A stretch of DNA of 15,544 nt. Origin: Actinomycetes bacterium. GTDB lineage: Bacteria; Actinomycetota; Actinomycetes; Propionibacteriales; Propionibacteriaceae. The DNA is taken from positions 1-15,544 of the forward strand of contig JAEYNS010000323.1 in assembly GCA_023412435.1 (NCBI GenBank), in the 5' to 3' direction. Below, piece after piece: positions 1 to 6,177 of the stretch. The notes under the pieces were generated by a model, which worked only from the letters and a program-made list of their open reading frames with translations, was not told the DNA's origin and did no database searches. The stretch's first letter is position 1; each line of letters begins with the position of its first letter. Both the position numbers and the translations under genes were made by a program.

Positions 1-342
1 GACGTTGTTGATCCGGCTCAGCGGCAGGTCGTGACCGGTCTTGTGCAGGATGCCGCGCCGGGTGATGATCCGGCGGTCGGTCAGGGTGTAGGTGGTGGTC
101 AGCCAGCGCAGGTAGGGCGCCACCACCCAGGCTGCGAGAGCGGCGGCAGCGAGGCCGAACTCGACCCACAGCGCCCACGGCTGCCAGCGGCTCGGTGTCG
201 CCGCGAGCGCGGCGCCCGTGGCGACGGCGATCACCAGCAGCGCGACCACCGGCCAGACCAGCGCCTTGCCGTGGGTACGCAGGTGCAGCAGTTCCGCCTC
301 GTCAGTTCCGAGGTACTTGCCTGGCAGACCCACGTCACCCAT
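1..342 (-). CDS. PH-domain membrane protein, partial (3' end outside window)
   Basis: The minus strand is open from an ATG at 342 to the window edge, giving 114 residues and no stop. The protein has a short hydrophilic N-terminus, then two hydrophobic stretches at about residues 29-48 and 55-76, consistent with a membrane hairpin. These are followed by the start of a bacterial PH-like domain (formerly DUF304), recognised from [15 protein letters not shown] and DLPLSRI. It starts 23 bases after the birA stop on the same strand, so the two are probably cotranscribed. A PH-domain membrane protein next to birA and accD5 is the arrangement I recall for M. tuberculosis Rv3278c. The molecular function of these proteins is not established. 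The upstream ribosome site is weak (GTGGAACC), and the C-terminus cannot be assessed. Confidence 0.8.
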   Translation of the reverse strand, partial: MGDVGLPGKYLGTDEAELLHLRTHGKALVWPVVALLVIAVATGAALAATPSRWQPWALWVEFGLAAAALAAWVVAPYLRWLTTTYTLTDRRIITRRGILHKTGHDLPLSRINNV

Positions 343-365
343 GGTTCCACATCGCCGTGGCAGCC

Positions 366-1139
366 TCAGCGCAGGTGCCAGACGTCGCCGGCGGCGAACT
401 CGCGGACGCCGGACGCCGTGCGCACCAGCAGCCTGCCGTCGGCGTCCACTCCGACCGCCTCGCCGTCGACTGCCTCACCCCCGCCGAGGTCGACCCGCAC
501 CCGGCGTCCGATGGTGGCGCAGGCGGCGGCGTACTCGTCACGCAGGTCGGCGCCCGCCAGCCAGCGGGTGTAGCGCCCCTCGAAGGCCCGCAGCACGGCG
601 AGCACCACCGCTGCGGGGTCGACACCGGCGCCCTCGATCGCCAGCGAGGTGGCGGTCGGCACCGGAAGGTCCGCCGCGCCCAGCCCGGTGTTGATCCCCA
701 TCCCGATCACCACCGCAGGGCCGGCCGCCGTCGCCACCTGCTCGGCCAGGATGCCGCACAGCTTGCGCTCCCCCACCAGCACGTCGTTGGGCCACTTCAG
801 CCGGGCCTGCAGACCGGCCGCGGCGCGCACCCCGTCCACCACCGCCAGGCCGGCCACCAGCGGCAGCCACAGCCAGCGCGCCGGCACCGCCGCCGGGGGC
901 CTGAGCATCACCGAGAGCGCCAGCGAGTCCCCGGGCGGCGCCGTCCACACCCTGGTGAACCTGCCGCGGCCCGCGGTCTGGTGGTCGGCGACCAGCACCG
1001 CACCGCCCGGCGCCCCGCTCCGGGCGAGCGCCGACAGGTCGGCATTGGTCGAGCCGGTCACGGCGACCGCGTCCACGCGCGTCCAGAACCTGTCCCCCAA
1101 TGCACCAGCCAGGCGGTCCGCGTCAACCAGTGGTTCCAC
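366..1139 (-). CDS. birA: Biotin--[acetyl-CoA-carboxylase] ligase (BirA, no DNA-binding domain)
   Basis: The 257-residue protein activates biotin with ATP to biotinyl-5'-AMP and transfers it to the carrier-domain lysine of biotin-dependent carboxylases; AccA, encoded 11 kb to the right, is the obvious substrate here. The biotinyl-AMP binding loop is seen as GRGR at residues 57-60 and the catalytic KWPND at 115-119. A C-terminal SH3-like domain ends in FAAGDVWHL. There is no N-terminal helix-turn-helix, so this is a monofunctional class I ligase and unlikely to repress biotin genes. The open frame extends upstream into the antisense of accD5, but homology begins only near residue 20. The GTG at 1139 is therefore the likely start; it has AGGGTGG upstream, or may be leaderless from TAGGGT at 1148-1153. 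The gene is divergent from accD5 and followed by the PH-domain gene. Confidence 0.93.
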   Translation of the reverse strand: MEPLVDADRLAGALGDRFWTRVDAVAVTGSTNADLSALARSGAPGGAVLVADHQTAGRGRFTRVWTAPPGDSLALSVMLRPPAAVPARWLWLPLVAGLAVVDGVRAAAGLQARLKWPNDVLVGERKLCGILAEQVATAAGPAVVIGMGINTGLGAADLPVPTATSLAIEGAGVDPAAVVLAVLRAFEGRYTRWLAGADLRDEYAAACATIGRRVRVDLGGGEAVDGEAVGVDADGRLLVRTASGVREFAAGDVWHLR

Positions 1140-1187
1140 GGGCGACCACCCTATGCCCCGGGCGTCCGGGCGCTCTATGGTCGGGGC
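1140..1187. promoter_or_regulatory. Compact divergent promoter birA / accD5 with inverted repeat
   Basis: Only 48 bases separate the two start codons. On the plus strand, TATGGT (1176-1181) ends seven bases before the accD5 ATG. On the minus strand, TAGGGT (1153-1148) ends nine bases before the birA GTG. Both spacings fit leaderless transcription, which is common in actinobacteria. ATGCCCCG (1153-1160) is exactly inverted as CGGGGCAT (1182-1189) and includes the accD5 ATG. No convincing -35 boxes are visible. Promoter assignment is inference from motif and spacing. Confidence 0.55.
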
Positions 1188-2762
1188 ATGGGGATCGACA
1201 TCCACACGACCGCGGGCAAGCTCGCCGACCTTGCCAACCGCCGTGATGAAGCCTTGAACCCCAGCCCCGGGGCCGCCGTGGAGAAGGTGCACGCGCAGGG
1301 CAAGATGACCGCCCGTGAGCGCGTCCTCGCCCTGCTGGACGAGGGCAGCTTCGCCGAGTTCGACAGGTTCTCGCGGCACCGCTCCACGGCCTTCGGGATG
1401 GAGGCGAAGCGCCCCTACACCGACGGCGTGATCACCGGCGTCGGCGCCATCCACGGCCGCCCGGTCTGCGTCTTCTCCCAGGACGTCACCCTGTTCGGCG
1501 GCGCGCTCGGCGAGGTGTACGGGGAGAAGATCGTGAAGATCATCGACTTCGCCATCAAGACCGGCTGCCCGATCATCGGGATCAACGAGGGCGGCGGTGC
1601 CCGGATCCAGGAGGGTGTGGTCTCCCTCGACCTCTACTCCCAGATCTTCCGCCGCAACACCCTCGCCTCGGGGGTGATCCCGCAGATCTCGCTGATCATG
1701 GGCGCCGCGGCCGGCGGCCATGTCTACTCCCCCGCGCTGACCGACTTCGTCGTGATGGTCGACCAGACCTCGCAGATGTTCATCACGGGGCCCGCCGTGA
1801 TCAAGACGGTCACCGGCGAGGACGTCAGCATGGAGGACCTCGGTGGGGGACGGACGCACTCCACCAAGTCGGGCAACTCCCACTACCTGGCCGCCGACGA
1901 GGCCGACGCCATCGAGTACGTCCGCGAACTGCTGACCTACCTGCCGCAGAACAACCTCGAGGACCCGCCGGTCTTCGACGAGGACGAGGCCGACCTCACC
2001 TTCACCGACCACGACCGGGTGCTCGACACCGTCATTCCCGACTCGCCGAACCAGCCCTACGACATGCACGAGGTGATCCGGCGGGTGCTGGACGACGACG
2101 AGTTCCTCGAGGTCCACAAGCTGTACGCGCCGAACATCATCTGCGGGTTCGGACGGGTGGAGGGCCGCGCCGTCGGGGTGATCGCCAACCAGCCCCTGGT
2201 CTTCGCCGGATGCCTCGACATCAAGGCGTCGGAGAAGGCGGCCCGCTTCGTCCGCACCTGCGACGCCTTCAACATCCCGATCCTGACCTTCGTCGACGTC
2301 CCCGGCTTCCTACCCGGCACCGACCAGGAGTGGGACGGGATCATCCGCCGCGGCGCGAAGCTGATCTACGCCTACGCCGAGGCCACCGTCCCGCTGGTCA
2401 CGGTGATCACCCGCAAGGCCTACGGCGGGGCCTACTGCGTGATGGGGTCGAAGCCGCTCGGCGCCGACGTCAACCTGGCCTGGCCGACGGCGCAGATCGC
2501 GGTGATGGGGGCCGAGGGTGCGGTGAACATCCTCTACCGGCGCGAACTCGCCGAATCCGACGAACCGCAGGCCCGCCGCGAACAGCTGATCCAGGAGTAC
2601 AACGACGAACTCGCGAACCCGTACGTCGCCGCCGAACGCGGCTACGTCGACAAGGTGATCTTCCCGCACGAGACCAGGGCGCAGATCATCAGGGTGCTGC
2701 GGCTGCTGCGCACCAAGCGCCAGCAGCTGCCACCGAAGAAGCACGGGAACATCCCGCTATGA
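1188..2762 (+). CDS. accD5: Acyl-CoA (propionyl/acetyl-CoA) carboxylase, carboxyltransferase beta subunit
   Basis: The 524-residue protein carries N- and C-terminal carboxyltransferase domains and matches the usual length of actinobacterial AccD/PccB proteins. It transfers CO2 from carboxybiotin to acyl-CoA, giving methylmalonyl- or malonyl-CoA. Visible family marks are GARIQEG (137-143), [16 protein letters not shown] (172-187), [14 protein letters not shown] (368-381), [13 protein letters not shown] (410-422) and the terminal LPPKKHGN. The residue I align with Streptomyces PccB Asp422, a known acyl-CoA selectivity position, is Cys417 in AYCVM, so chain-length preference is uncertain; overall it looks most like mycobacterial AccD5. 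The ATG at 1188 is chosen because homology begins there, although the frame stays open far upstream. Its stop overlaps the accE start (ATGA). It probably partners with AccE and with AccA (12410-14170). Confidence 0.95.
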   Translation: MGIDIHTTAGKLADLANRRDEALNPSPGAAVEKVHAQGKMTARERVLALLDEGSFAEFDRFSRHRSTAFGMEAKRPYTDGVITGVGAIHGRPVCVFSQDVTLFGGALGEVYGEKIVKIIDFAIKTGCPIIGINEGGGARIQEGVVSLDLYSQIFRRNTLASGVIPQISLIMGAAAGGHVYSPALTDFVVMVDQTSQMFITGPAVIKTVTGEDVSMEDLGGGRTHSTKSGNSHYLAADEADAIEYVRELLTYLPQNNLEDPPVFDEDEADLTFTDHDRVLDTVIPDSPNQPYDMHEVIRRVLDDDEFLEVHKLYAPNIICGFGRVEGRAVGVIANQPLVFAGCLDIKASEKAARFVRTCDAFNIPILTFVDVPGFLPGTDQEWDGIIRRGAKLIYAYAEATVPLVTVITRKAYGGAYCVMGSKPLGADVNLAWPTAQIAVMGAEGAVNILYRRELAESDEPQARREQLIQEYNDELANPYVAAERGYVDKVIFPHETRAQIIRVLRLLRTKRQQLPPKKHGNIPL

Positions 2763-2986
2763 GCGAGCCCGATACCAGGCCCGCCCTGGAGATCCGGTCC
2801 GGCCACCCGACCGATGCCGAACTCGCCGCGCTGACCGCCGTCCTCGTCGCCCTGCAACGGGCCAGGCCCGCTCCGCACCCCCCGGTCGCCAGCACCCTCG
2901 CGGGCGGCTGGCGTTCCTACTGGCACACGGTGCGGACCCCGCTCGTCCCCGGGCGCGAGGCCTGGCGGAGCAGCTTCCGGACCTGA
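2759..2986 (+). CDS. accE: Acyl-CoA carboxylase epsilon subunit
   Basis: The small 75-residue protein starts within the accD5 stop (ATGA, 4-base overlap), which indicates translational coupling. It has the short epsilon-family pattern: a hydrophilic N-terminus, then [18 protein letters not shown] (about 15-32), a proline-rich linker and a C-terminal tail with W-R and EAWRSS. AccE proteins are actinobacteria-specific and bind the carboxyltransferase core, raising activity of the AccA-AccD complex. Identification rests on the [17 protein letters not shown] segment, size and position directly after accD, as in M. tuberculosis Rv3281 and Streptomyces. The sequence is otherwise poorly conserved, which is normal for this family. 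The same DNA stays open in a long frame upstream, but that part is a shadow of accD5. Confidence 0.9.
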   Translation: MSEPDTRPALEIRSGHPTDAELAALTAVLVALQRARPAPHPPVASTLAGGWRSYWHTVRTPLVPGREAWRSSFRT

Positions 2987-2999
2987 GAAAGGACACCCG

Positions 3000-3686
3000 A
3001 TGACCACCAACGCCGTCGACGAGATCCTGATGGACGTCGACCTGACAGCCCTGGCCAACCAGCTGGGCACCGACCCCGACGAGGTGAGGCGGGTGGCGCA
3101 GACCGCCATCCCCACCCTGCTCGGCAGCATGCAGGCCAACGCCGCCGATCCCGAGGGCCGCCAGAGCCTCCTCGGGGCGCTCGGCCACCACACCGAGCAG
3201 ATCCACGACCTGGACGCCATCGACACCGAGGACGGCCGGCGGATCCTCGGCCATGTCTTCGCCGACGATCCCAGCCGGATCCAGCCACTGGCCGGCCAGG
3301 ACGGCGGCCTGCTGTCGCGGCTGCTGCCGATCCTCGCCCCGATCGTGATGAGCTGGCTGGCCCGCAAGGTGCTGGGCGGCGGAGGTGCGGCCCAGCAGTC
3401 CGGCGGGGGCGGTCTCGGCGACCTGCTGGGCGGCCTGCTCGGTGGTGGCGGCTCCGCCGGCGGCGGCGGGCTGGGCGACATCCTCGGACAGGTGCTCGGG
3501 GGCGCGCTCGGCGGCGCCGCCACGACGCCCGGCCAACCCGGGTCACCCAACTCCCCCGGCTCCTTCGGCGGCGGCGCCACGACGCCCGGCCAGTGGGACA
3601 TCCCCGGCGACACCGGTGCGACGGCCCGCGACGGGCAGTCCGATCCGCTGGGTGACCTGCTCGGCCAGATCCTCGGCCGGCGGTGA
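3000..3686 (+). CDS. DUF937-type protein with glycine-rich repeated tail
   Basis: The 228-residue protein has an AAAGGA ribosome site 8 bases before the ATG, 13 bases after accE. Residues about 5-125 resemble the DUF937 family (YidB-like): an N-terminal DLTALANQLGTDPDEVRRVA segment, a conserved TLLGSMQANAADP, GRRILGHVF, and a hydrophobic LLSRLLPILAPIVMSWLARKVLG stretch at 104-126. The tail is low complexity with three copies of an LGDLLGxxLG motif (about 139-148, 158-167, 217-226) and a duplicated ATTPGQ (174-179 and 193-198). No signal peptide is seen. Function is unknown. Its stop overlaps the maf start (GTGA), so it is part of the accD5-accE-maf operon. This position is not one I recall in mycobacteria, where accE5 is followed directly by maf. 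Confidence 0.85.
   Translation: MTTNAVDEILMDVDLTALANQLGTDPDEVRRVAQTAIPTLLGSMQANAADPEGRQSLLGALGHHTEQIHDLDAIDTEDGRRILGHVFADDPSRIQPLAGQDGGLLSRLLPILAPIVMSWLARKVLGGGGAAQQSGGGGLGDLLGGLLGGGGSAGGGGLGDILGQVLGGALGGAATTPGQPGSPNSPGSFGGGATTPGQWDIPGDTGATARDGQSDPLGDLLGQILGRR
3519..3592 (+). repeat. 17-bp direct repeat inside the DUF937 gene
   Basis: The 17-base sequence GCCACGACGCCCGGCCA occurs at 3519-3535 and again at 3576-3592, 57 bases (19 codons) apart and in frame, giving ATTPGQ twice in the tail. The third codon positions are identical, so the duplication looks recent rather than preserved only at protein level. Confidence 0.8.
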
Positions 3687-4306
3687 GCCCTGCCGCGCCG
3701 CGAGTAGTCCTCGCCTCCCGGTCACCGGCCCGGCTCGCCACCCTGCAATCGGCCGGGATCGACCCCGAGGTGGTGGTGTCGGGCTTCGACGAGGAGTCGA
3801 TCGACCTCGCCGACCCGGCCGAGCTGGTCGCGGCGCTGGCACGGGCCAAGGCCGAGTCGGTGGCCGCAGCGCTGCCCGCCGGCGACGACCTGCTGGTGAT
3901 CGGCTGCGACTCCGTCCTCGATTTCGAGGGTGAGGTGCACGGCAAGCCGGCCGACGCAGGGCAGGCCGCCCTGCGGTGGCGCCGGATCCGTGGCCGCAGT
4001 GGGGTGCTGCGCACCGGTCACCACCTGCTGCTGCAGCGCGGGGGCCAGCTGACGTCCCGGACCGCCGTGGAGAGCACGGTGGTGTGGTTCGCCGACCTCA
4101 GCGACGACGAGATCGAGGCGTACGTCGCGACCGGTGAGCCGGTGGAGGTGGCCGGCGCGTTCACCATCGACGGTTTGGGCGGCGCCTACATCACAAGGCT
4201 CGAGGGCGACCCGCACGCGGTGGTGGGAATCAGCCTGCCGCTGCTGCGCACCATGCTGGGCGACCTCGGCCTCGCCTGGCACTCCCTGTGGCGGCCGCGC
4301 GGCTGA
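3683..4306 (+). CDS. maf: Maf-family nucleoside triphosphate pyrophosphatase
   Basis: The 207-residue protein hydrolyses non-canonical or canonical nucleoside triphosphates to the monophosphate and pyrophosphate, a house-cleaning role also linked to septum control. Maf marks are the N-terminal LASRSPARLATL (10-21), the GCDSV segment with the catalytic Asp76 (74-78), GKP (87-89), TxVxF-type TVVWFADLSDDEIEAYVATGEP (132-153) and a GAFTIDGLGGAYI loop (158-170), where other Maf proteins often have AGGYGIQG. The GTG start overlaps the stop of the DUF937 gene by four bases, so translation is likely coupled. It matches M. tuberculosis Rv3282 in position after accD5-accE5. It ends the operon; the next gene has its own promoter region. 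Confidence 0.93.
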   Translation: MSPAAPRVVLASRSPARLATLQSAGIDPEVVVSGFDEESIDLADPAELVAALARAKAESVAAALPAGDDLLVIGCDSVLDFEGEVHGKPADAGQAALRWRRIRGRSGVLRTGHHLLLQRGGQLTSRTAVESTVVWFADLSDDEIEAYVATGEPVEVAGAFTIDGLGGAYITRLEGDPHAVVGISLPLLRTMLGDLGLAWHSLWRPRG

Positions 4307-4322
4307 CCCCCGGCGCTTCACT

Positions 4323-4356
4323 GGACAGTTGTGGCCGAGGACGGCGGAAGCAGTCC
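4323..4356. repeat. Diverged copy of an intergenic palindrome (possible maf terminator)
   Basis: This stretch, 17 bases after the maf stop, carries GGACAGTT, three variable bases, GCCGAGGnCGGC and GGAA in the same order and spacing (one base gap) as the perfect palindrome at 14195-14234. The inner GCCG/CGGC and the outer GGAC/GTCC still pair, but several stem positions are lost. It may be a decayed terminator or a member of a repeat family. There is no T-tract. Confidence 0.5.
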
Positions 4357-4374
4357 TGTCAACGCCGCGCGGGT

Positions 4375-4435
4375 CCGTCCCCGCGAACCGAGGAACCGTC
4401 CCCGCGAACCGAAGAACCGTCCCCGCGAGCCGGGG
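4375..4435. repeat. 21-bp tandem repeat, 2.9 copies
   Basis: Units start at 4375, 4396 and 4417 with the core CCGTCCCCGCGAACCGAGGAA. Units one and two differ at one base (4392/4413) and the third is partial and diverged. The repeat lies between maf and the UbiA gene, about 15 bases upstream of a -10-like box. The period equals two helical turns, so it could be a stacked protein-binding site, or simply a slipped-strand intergenic repeat. Nothing in the window decides between these. Confidence 0.75.
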
Positions 4436-4450
4436 TGTGGGCGGGTCGTC

Positions 4451-4456
4451 TAGTGT
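4451..4456 (+). promoter_or_regulatory. -10 box for the UbiA-SDR operon
   Basis: TAGTGT fits the TANNNT consensus and ends nine bases before the ATG at 4466. GGGAGG (4458-4463) follows but is only two bases from the start codon, so leaderless initiation is at least as likely as a Shine-Dalgarno start. No clear -35 is seen; the 21-bp repeats end 15 bases upstream. Confidence 0.45.
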
Positions 4457-4465
4457 TGGGAGGCG

Positions 4466-5374
4466 ATGTCGACCGAGAACCTGCCCGCCACCACCCGGCC
4501 CACGTCCGTGCTGCCCGCGTGGCTGCGCGGCATGCGTCCCAAGCAGTGGGTGAAGAACGTCCTGGTGTTCACCGCGCCGCTGGCTGCGGGACGGCTGTTC
4601 GAGCCCGCCGTCGCGGTCGCGTCGCTGTGGGCGTTCGCAGGGTTCGCCCTGGTCAGCGCCTCGATCTACCTGTTCAACGACATCCGCGACGTCGAGGCGG
4701 ACCGGCTGCACCCCCGCAAGCGGTTCCGTCCGATCGCGGCCGGGGAGCTGTCGATTCCGGTCGCCTACGTGCTCGCGGCGCTCTGCCTCGCCGGCTCGCT
4801 GGCAATCGGCTTCTGGATCCGCCCCGCCCTCGGCGTCACGCTCGCACTGTACTGGGCGCTCCAGGTCGGCTACTCGCTGTTCTGGAAGCACCAGCCGATC
4901 GTCGACCTGGCGATGGTGGCGGCGGGCTTCCTGCTGCGCGCGGTGGCCGGCGGTGTCGCGTCGGGGATCGAGCTGAGCCAGTGGTTCCTTCTGGTCGCGT
5001 CCTTCGGGTCGCTGTTCATGGTCGCCGGCAAGCGGTACTCCGAGCTGCGCGACCTCGGCAGCGAGGCCGGCACCCGGGCGTCCCTCGAGCGCTACACCGA
5101 CAGCTACCTGCGGCTGGTGTGGTCGGTCTCGGCCGCAGTGGTGATCATGGCCTACAGCCTGTGGGCCTTCGACGTCCGCCACAACCCGTTGTGGGGGATC
5201 CCGTGGACAGCCATCTCGATAGCACCGTTCACCCTGGCGGTGCTGCGCTATGCGATGCGGATCGACCAGGGTGATGCAGGCGAACCGGAGGACATCGTGA
5301 TGAGTGACCGGATTCTTCAGATCCTTGCCGTGTTCTGGGTGGTTCCCGTGGCGATCGCGGTGTTCGGACGATGA
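4466..5374 (+). CDS. ubiA: UbiA-family decaprenyl-phosphate phosphoribosyltransferase
   Basis: The 302-residue polytopic membrane protein has about eight to nine hydrophobic helices. The first prenyl-phosphate/metal motif is NDIRDVEADR (71-80), followed by HPRKRFRPIAAG, and a second-half GKRYSELRDLG motif lies at about 192-202. These are the distinctive marks I know from M. tuberculosis Rv3806c. That enzyme joins decaprenyl phosphate to PRPP to give decaprenylphosphoryl-5-phosphoribose, the precursor of the arabinose donor for cell-wall arabinan. UbiA relatives that prenylate quinones or haem lack the HPRKRFRPI stretch. The start is the ATG at 4466; the N-terminal PKQWVKNVLVF segment begins at residue 25, as expected. 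The stop overlaps the SDR start (ATGA). Whether this organism makes arabinan cannot be told here; DprE1 is not in the window. Confidence 0.88.
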   Translation: MSTENLPATTRPTSVLPAWLRGMRPKQWVKNVLVFTAPLAAGRLFEPAVAVASLWAFAGFALVSASIYLFNDIRDVEADRLHPRKRFRPIAAGELSIPVAYVLAALCLAGSLAIGFWIRPALGVTLALYWALQVGYSLFWKHQPIVDLAMVAAGFLLRAVAGGVASGIELSQWFLLVASFGSLFMVAGKRYSELRDLGSEAGTRASLERYTDSYLRLVWSVSAAVVIMAYSLWAFDVRHNPLWGIPWTAISIAPFTLAVLRYAMRIDQGDAGEPEDIVMSDRILQILAVFWVVPVAIAVFGR

Positions 5375-6051
5375 CCCGCCCGACTGCTCTCGTCACCGGT
5401 GCCAGCCGCGGCATCGGACGCGCCATCGCCGTCGACCTCGGCCGGACCCACCACGTGCTGGTCGGTGGCCGCGACCGGGACGCGGTCGCCGAGGTGGTCG
5501 ACAGCCTGCCCGACGCGTCTGCCTTCCTCGCCGACCTCACCGACGAGGCCGCGGTGGCCCAGGCCGTCGCCGGCGTGAAGTCCCTCGACGTGCTCGTCCA
5601 CTCCGCCGGGATCCTTGCCCACTACGGCCCGTTCGCCGAGGCGACCACCGACAGGTGGCGCACCGTGATGGACGTCAACCTGATCGCCCCCGCCACCCTC
5701 ACCCGGCTGCTGCTGCCCGCGCTGCGGCAGGCGCACGGACTCGTGGTGTTCATCAACTCCGGTGCCGGGCTGAACGCCGGACGCGGGATGTCGGTGTATG
5801 CGGCCAGCAAGTTCGCGCTGACCGCGCTGGCCGACGCGCTGCGCGCCGATGAGGCGGGACGGATCAAGGTGACCACCATCCACCCCGGCAGGACCGCCAC
5901 CGCCATGCAGGCGGAGCTGCGCGCCGCCGAGGGTGGCAGCTACCAGCCGCGCGACTACCTGGCCGCCGACGACGTGGCTCGCGCCGTCCGGTTGGCCGTC
6001 GACCTGCCGGCAGGGGCGAGCCTGAGCTCGCTGCGGATCAACCCGGTCTAG
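5371..6051 (+). CDS. Short-chain dehydrogenase/reductase (classical SDR)
   Basis: The 226-residue protein has the Rossmann nucleotide site TGASRGIG (9-16), GGRDRD after the second strand (32-37), HSAG (77-80, the NNAG position), DVN (101-103), the catalytic Ser130 in INSGAG, and YAASK with Tyr143 and Lys147. HPGRTATAM (171-179) closes the cofactor site. Arg34 and Arg36 after beta-2 suggest NADP(H) preference, an inference only. Substrate is unknown; general homologues are annotated only as SDR oxidoreductase. The 4-base ATGA overlap with the UbiA gene implies coupled translation and a shared pathway, possibly reduction or oxidation of a polyprenyl-phosphate sugar. It is shorter than mycobacterial DprE2 (about 254 residues) and I would not call it that. 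Confidence 0.9.
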   Translation: MTRPTALVTGASRGIGRAIAVDLGRTHHVLVGGRDRDAVAEVVDSLPDASAFLADLTDEAAVAQAVAGVKSLDVLVHSAGILAHYGPFAEATTDRWRTVMDVNLIAPATLTRLLLPALRQAHGLVVFINSGAGLNAGRGMSVYAASKFALTALADALRADEAGRIKVTTIHPGRTATAMQAELRAAEGGSYQPRDYLAADDVARAVRLAVDLPAGASLSSLRINPV

Positions 6052-6075
6052 TTGCTCCCGGCCACGAGGGCCGGC

Positions 6076-6148
6076 CCGGCTGGGGGCACTGAAGGTGGTT
6101 ATGGGACGGGTTTGGCGTGCCATAACCCTCGCGAGTGCCCCCGGTCGG
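6076..6148. terminator. Large interrupted inverted repeat between convergent genes
   Basis: GGGGGCACT (6082-6090) is exactly inverted at 6134-6142. Inside it, GGTTATGG (6097-6104) is exactly inverted at 6120-6127, around a 15-base loop. Outside, CCG (6076-6078) pairs with CGG (6146-6148) with wobble between. The two arms are separated by unpaired 6-base strands. It lies between the convergent SDR and mmsB genes, so a bidirectional terminator is plausible, but there is no T-tract and the modular shape would also suit a repetitive extragenic element. Confidence 0.6.
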
Positions 6149-6161
6149 ACGTCCCGGGTTC

Positions 6162-6177
6162 AGCGGACGGGTCCGCT
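6162..6177 (-). terminator. Small hairpin at the mmsB stop
   Basis: AGCGGAC and GTCCGCT form a perfect inverted repeat overlapping the first base of the mmsB stop codon region. The loop is four bases if the innermost pair is left open. It could contribute to termination or transcript stability of the sugar importer operon. No T-tract follows. Confidence 0.35.

Noticed and set aside
195..1187. Open plus-strand frame continuing upstream of accD5
   Set aside because: It is antisense to birA, low-complexity Arg/Pro/His-rich, and AccD homology starts only at the ATG at 1188.
1140..2117. Upstream extension of the birA frame on the minus strand
   Set aside because: It mirrors accD5 coding sequence; Asp/Val/Gly-rich shadow typical of the antisense of a GC-rich gene.
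4375..4435. CRISPR-like repeat
   Set aside because: The units are directly adjacent with no spacers and diverge quickly, so this is a plain tandem repeat.
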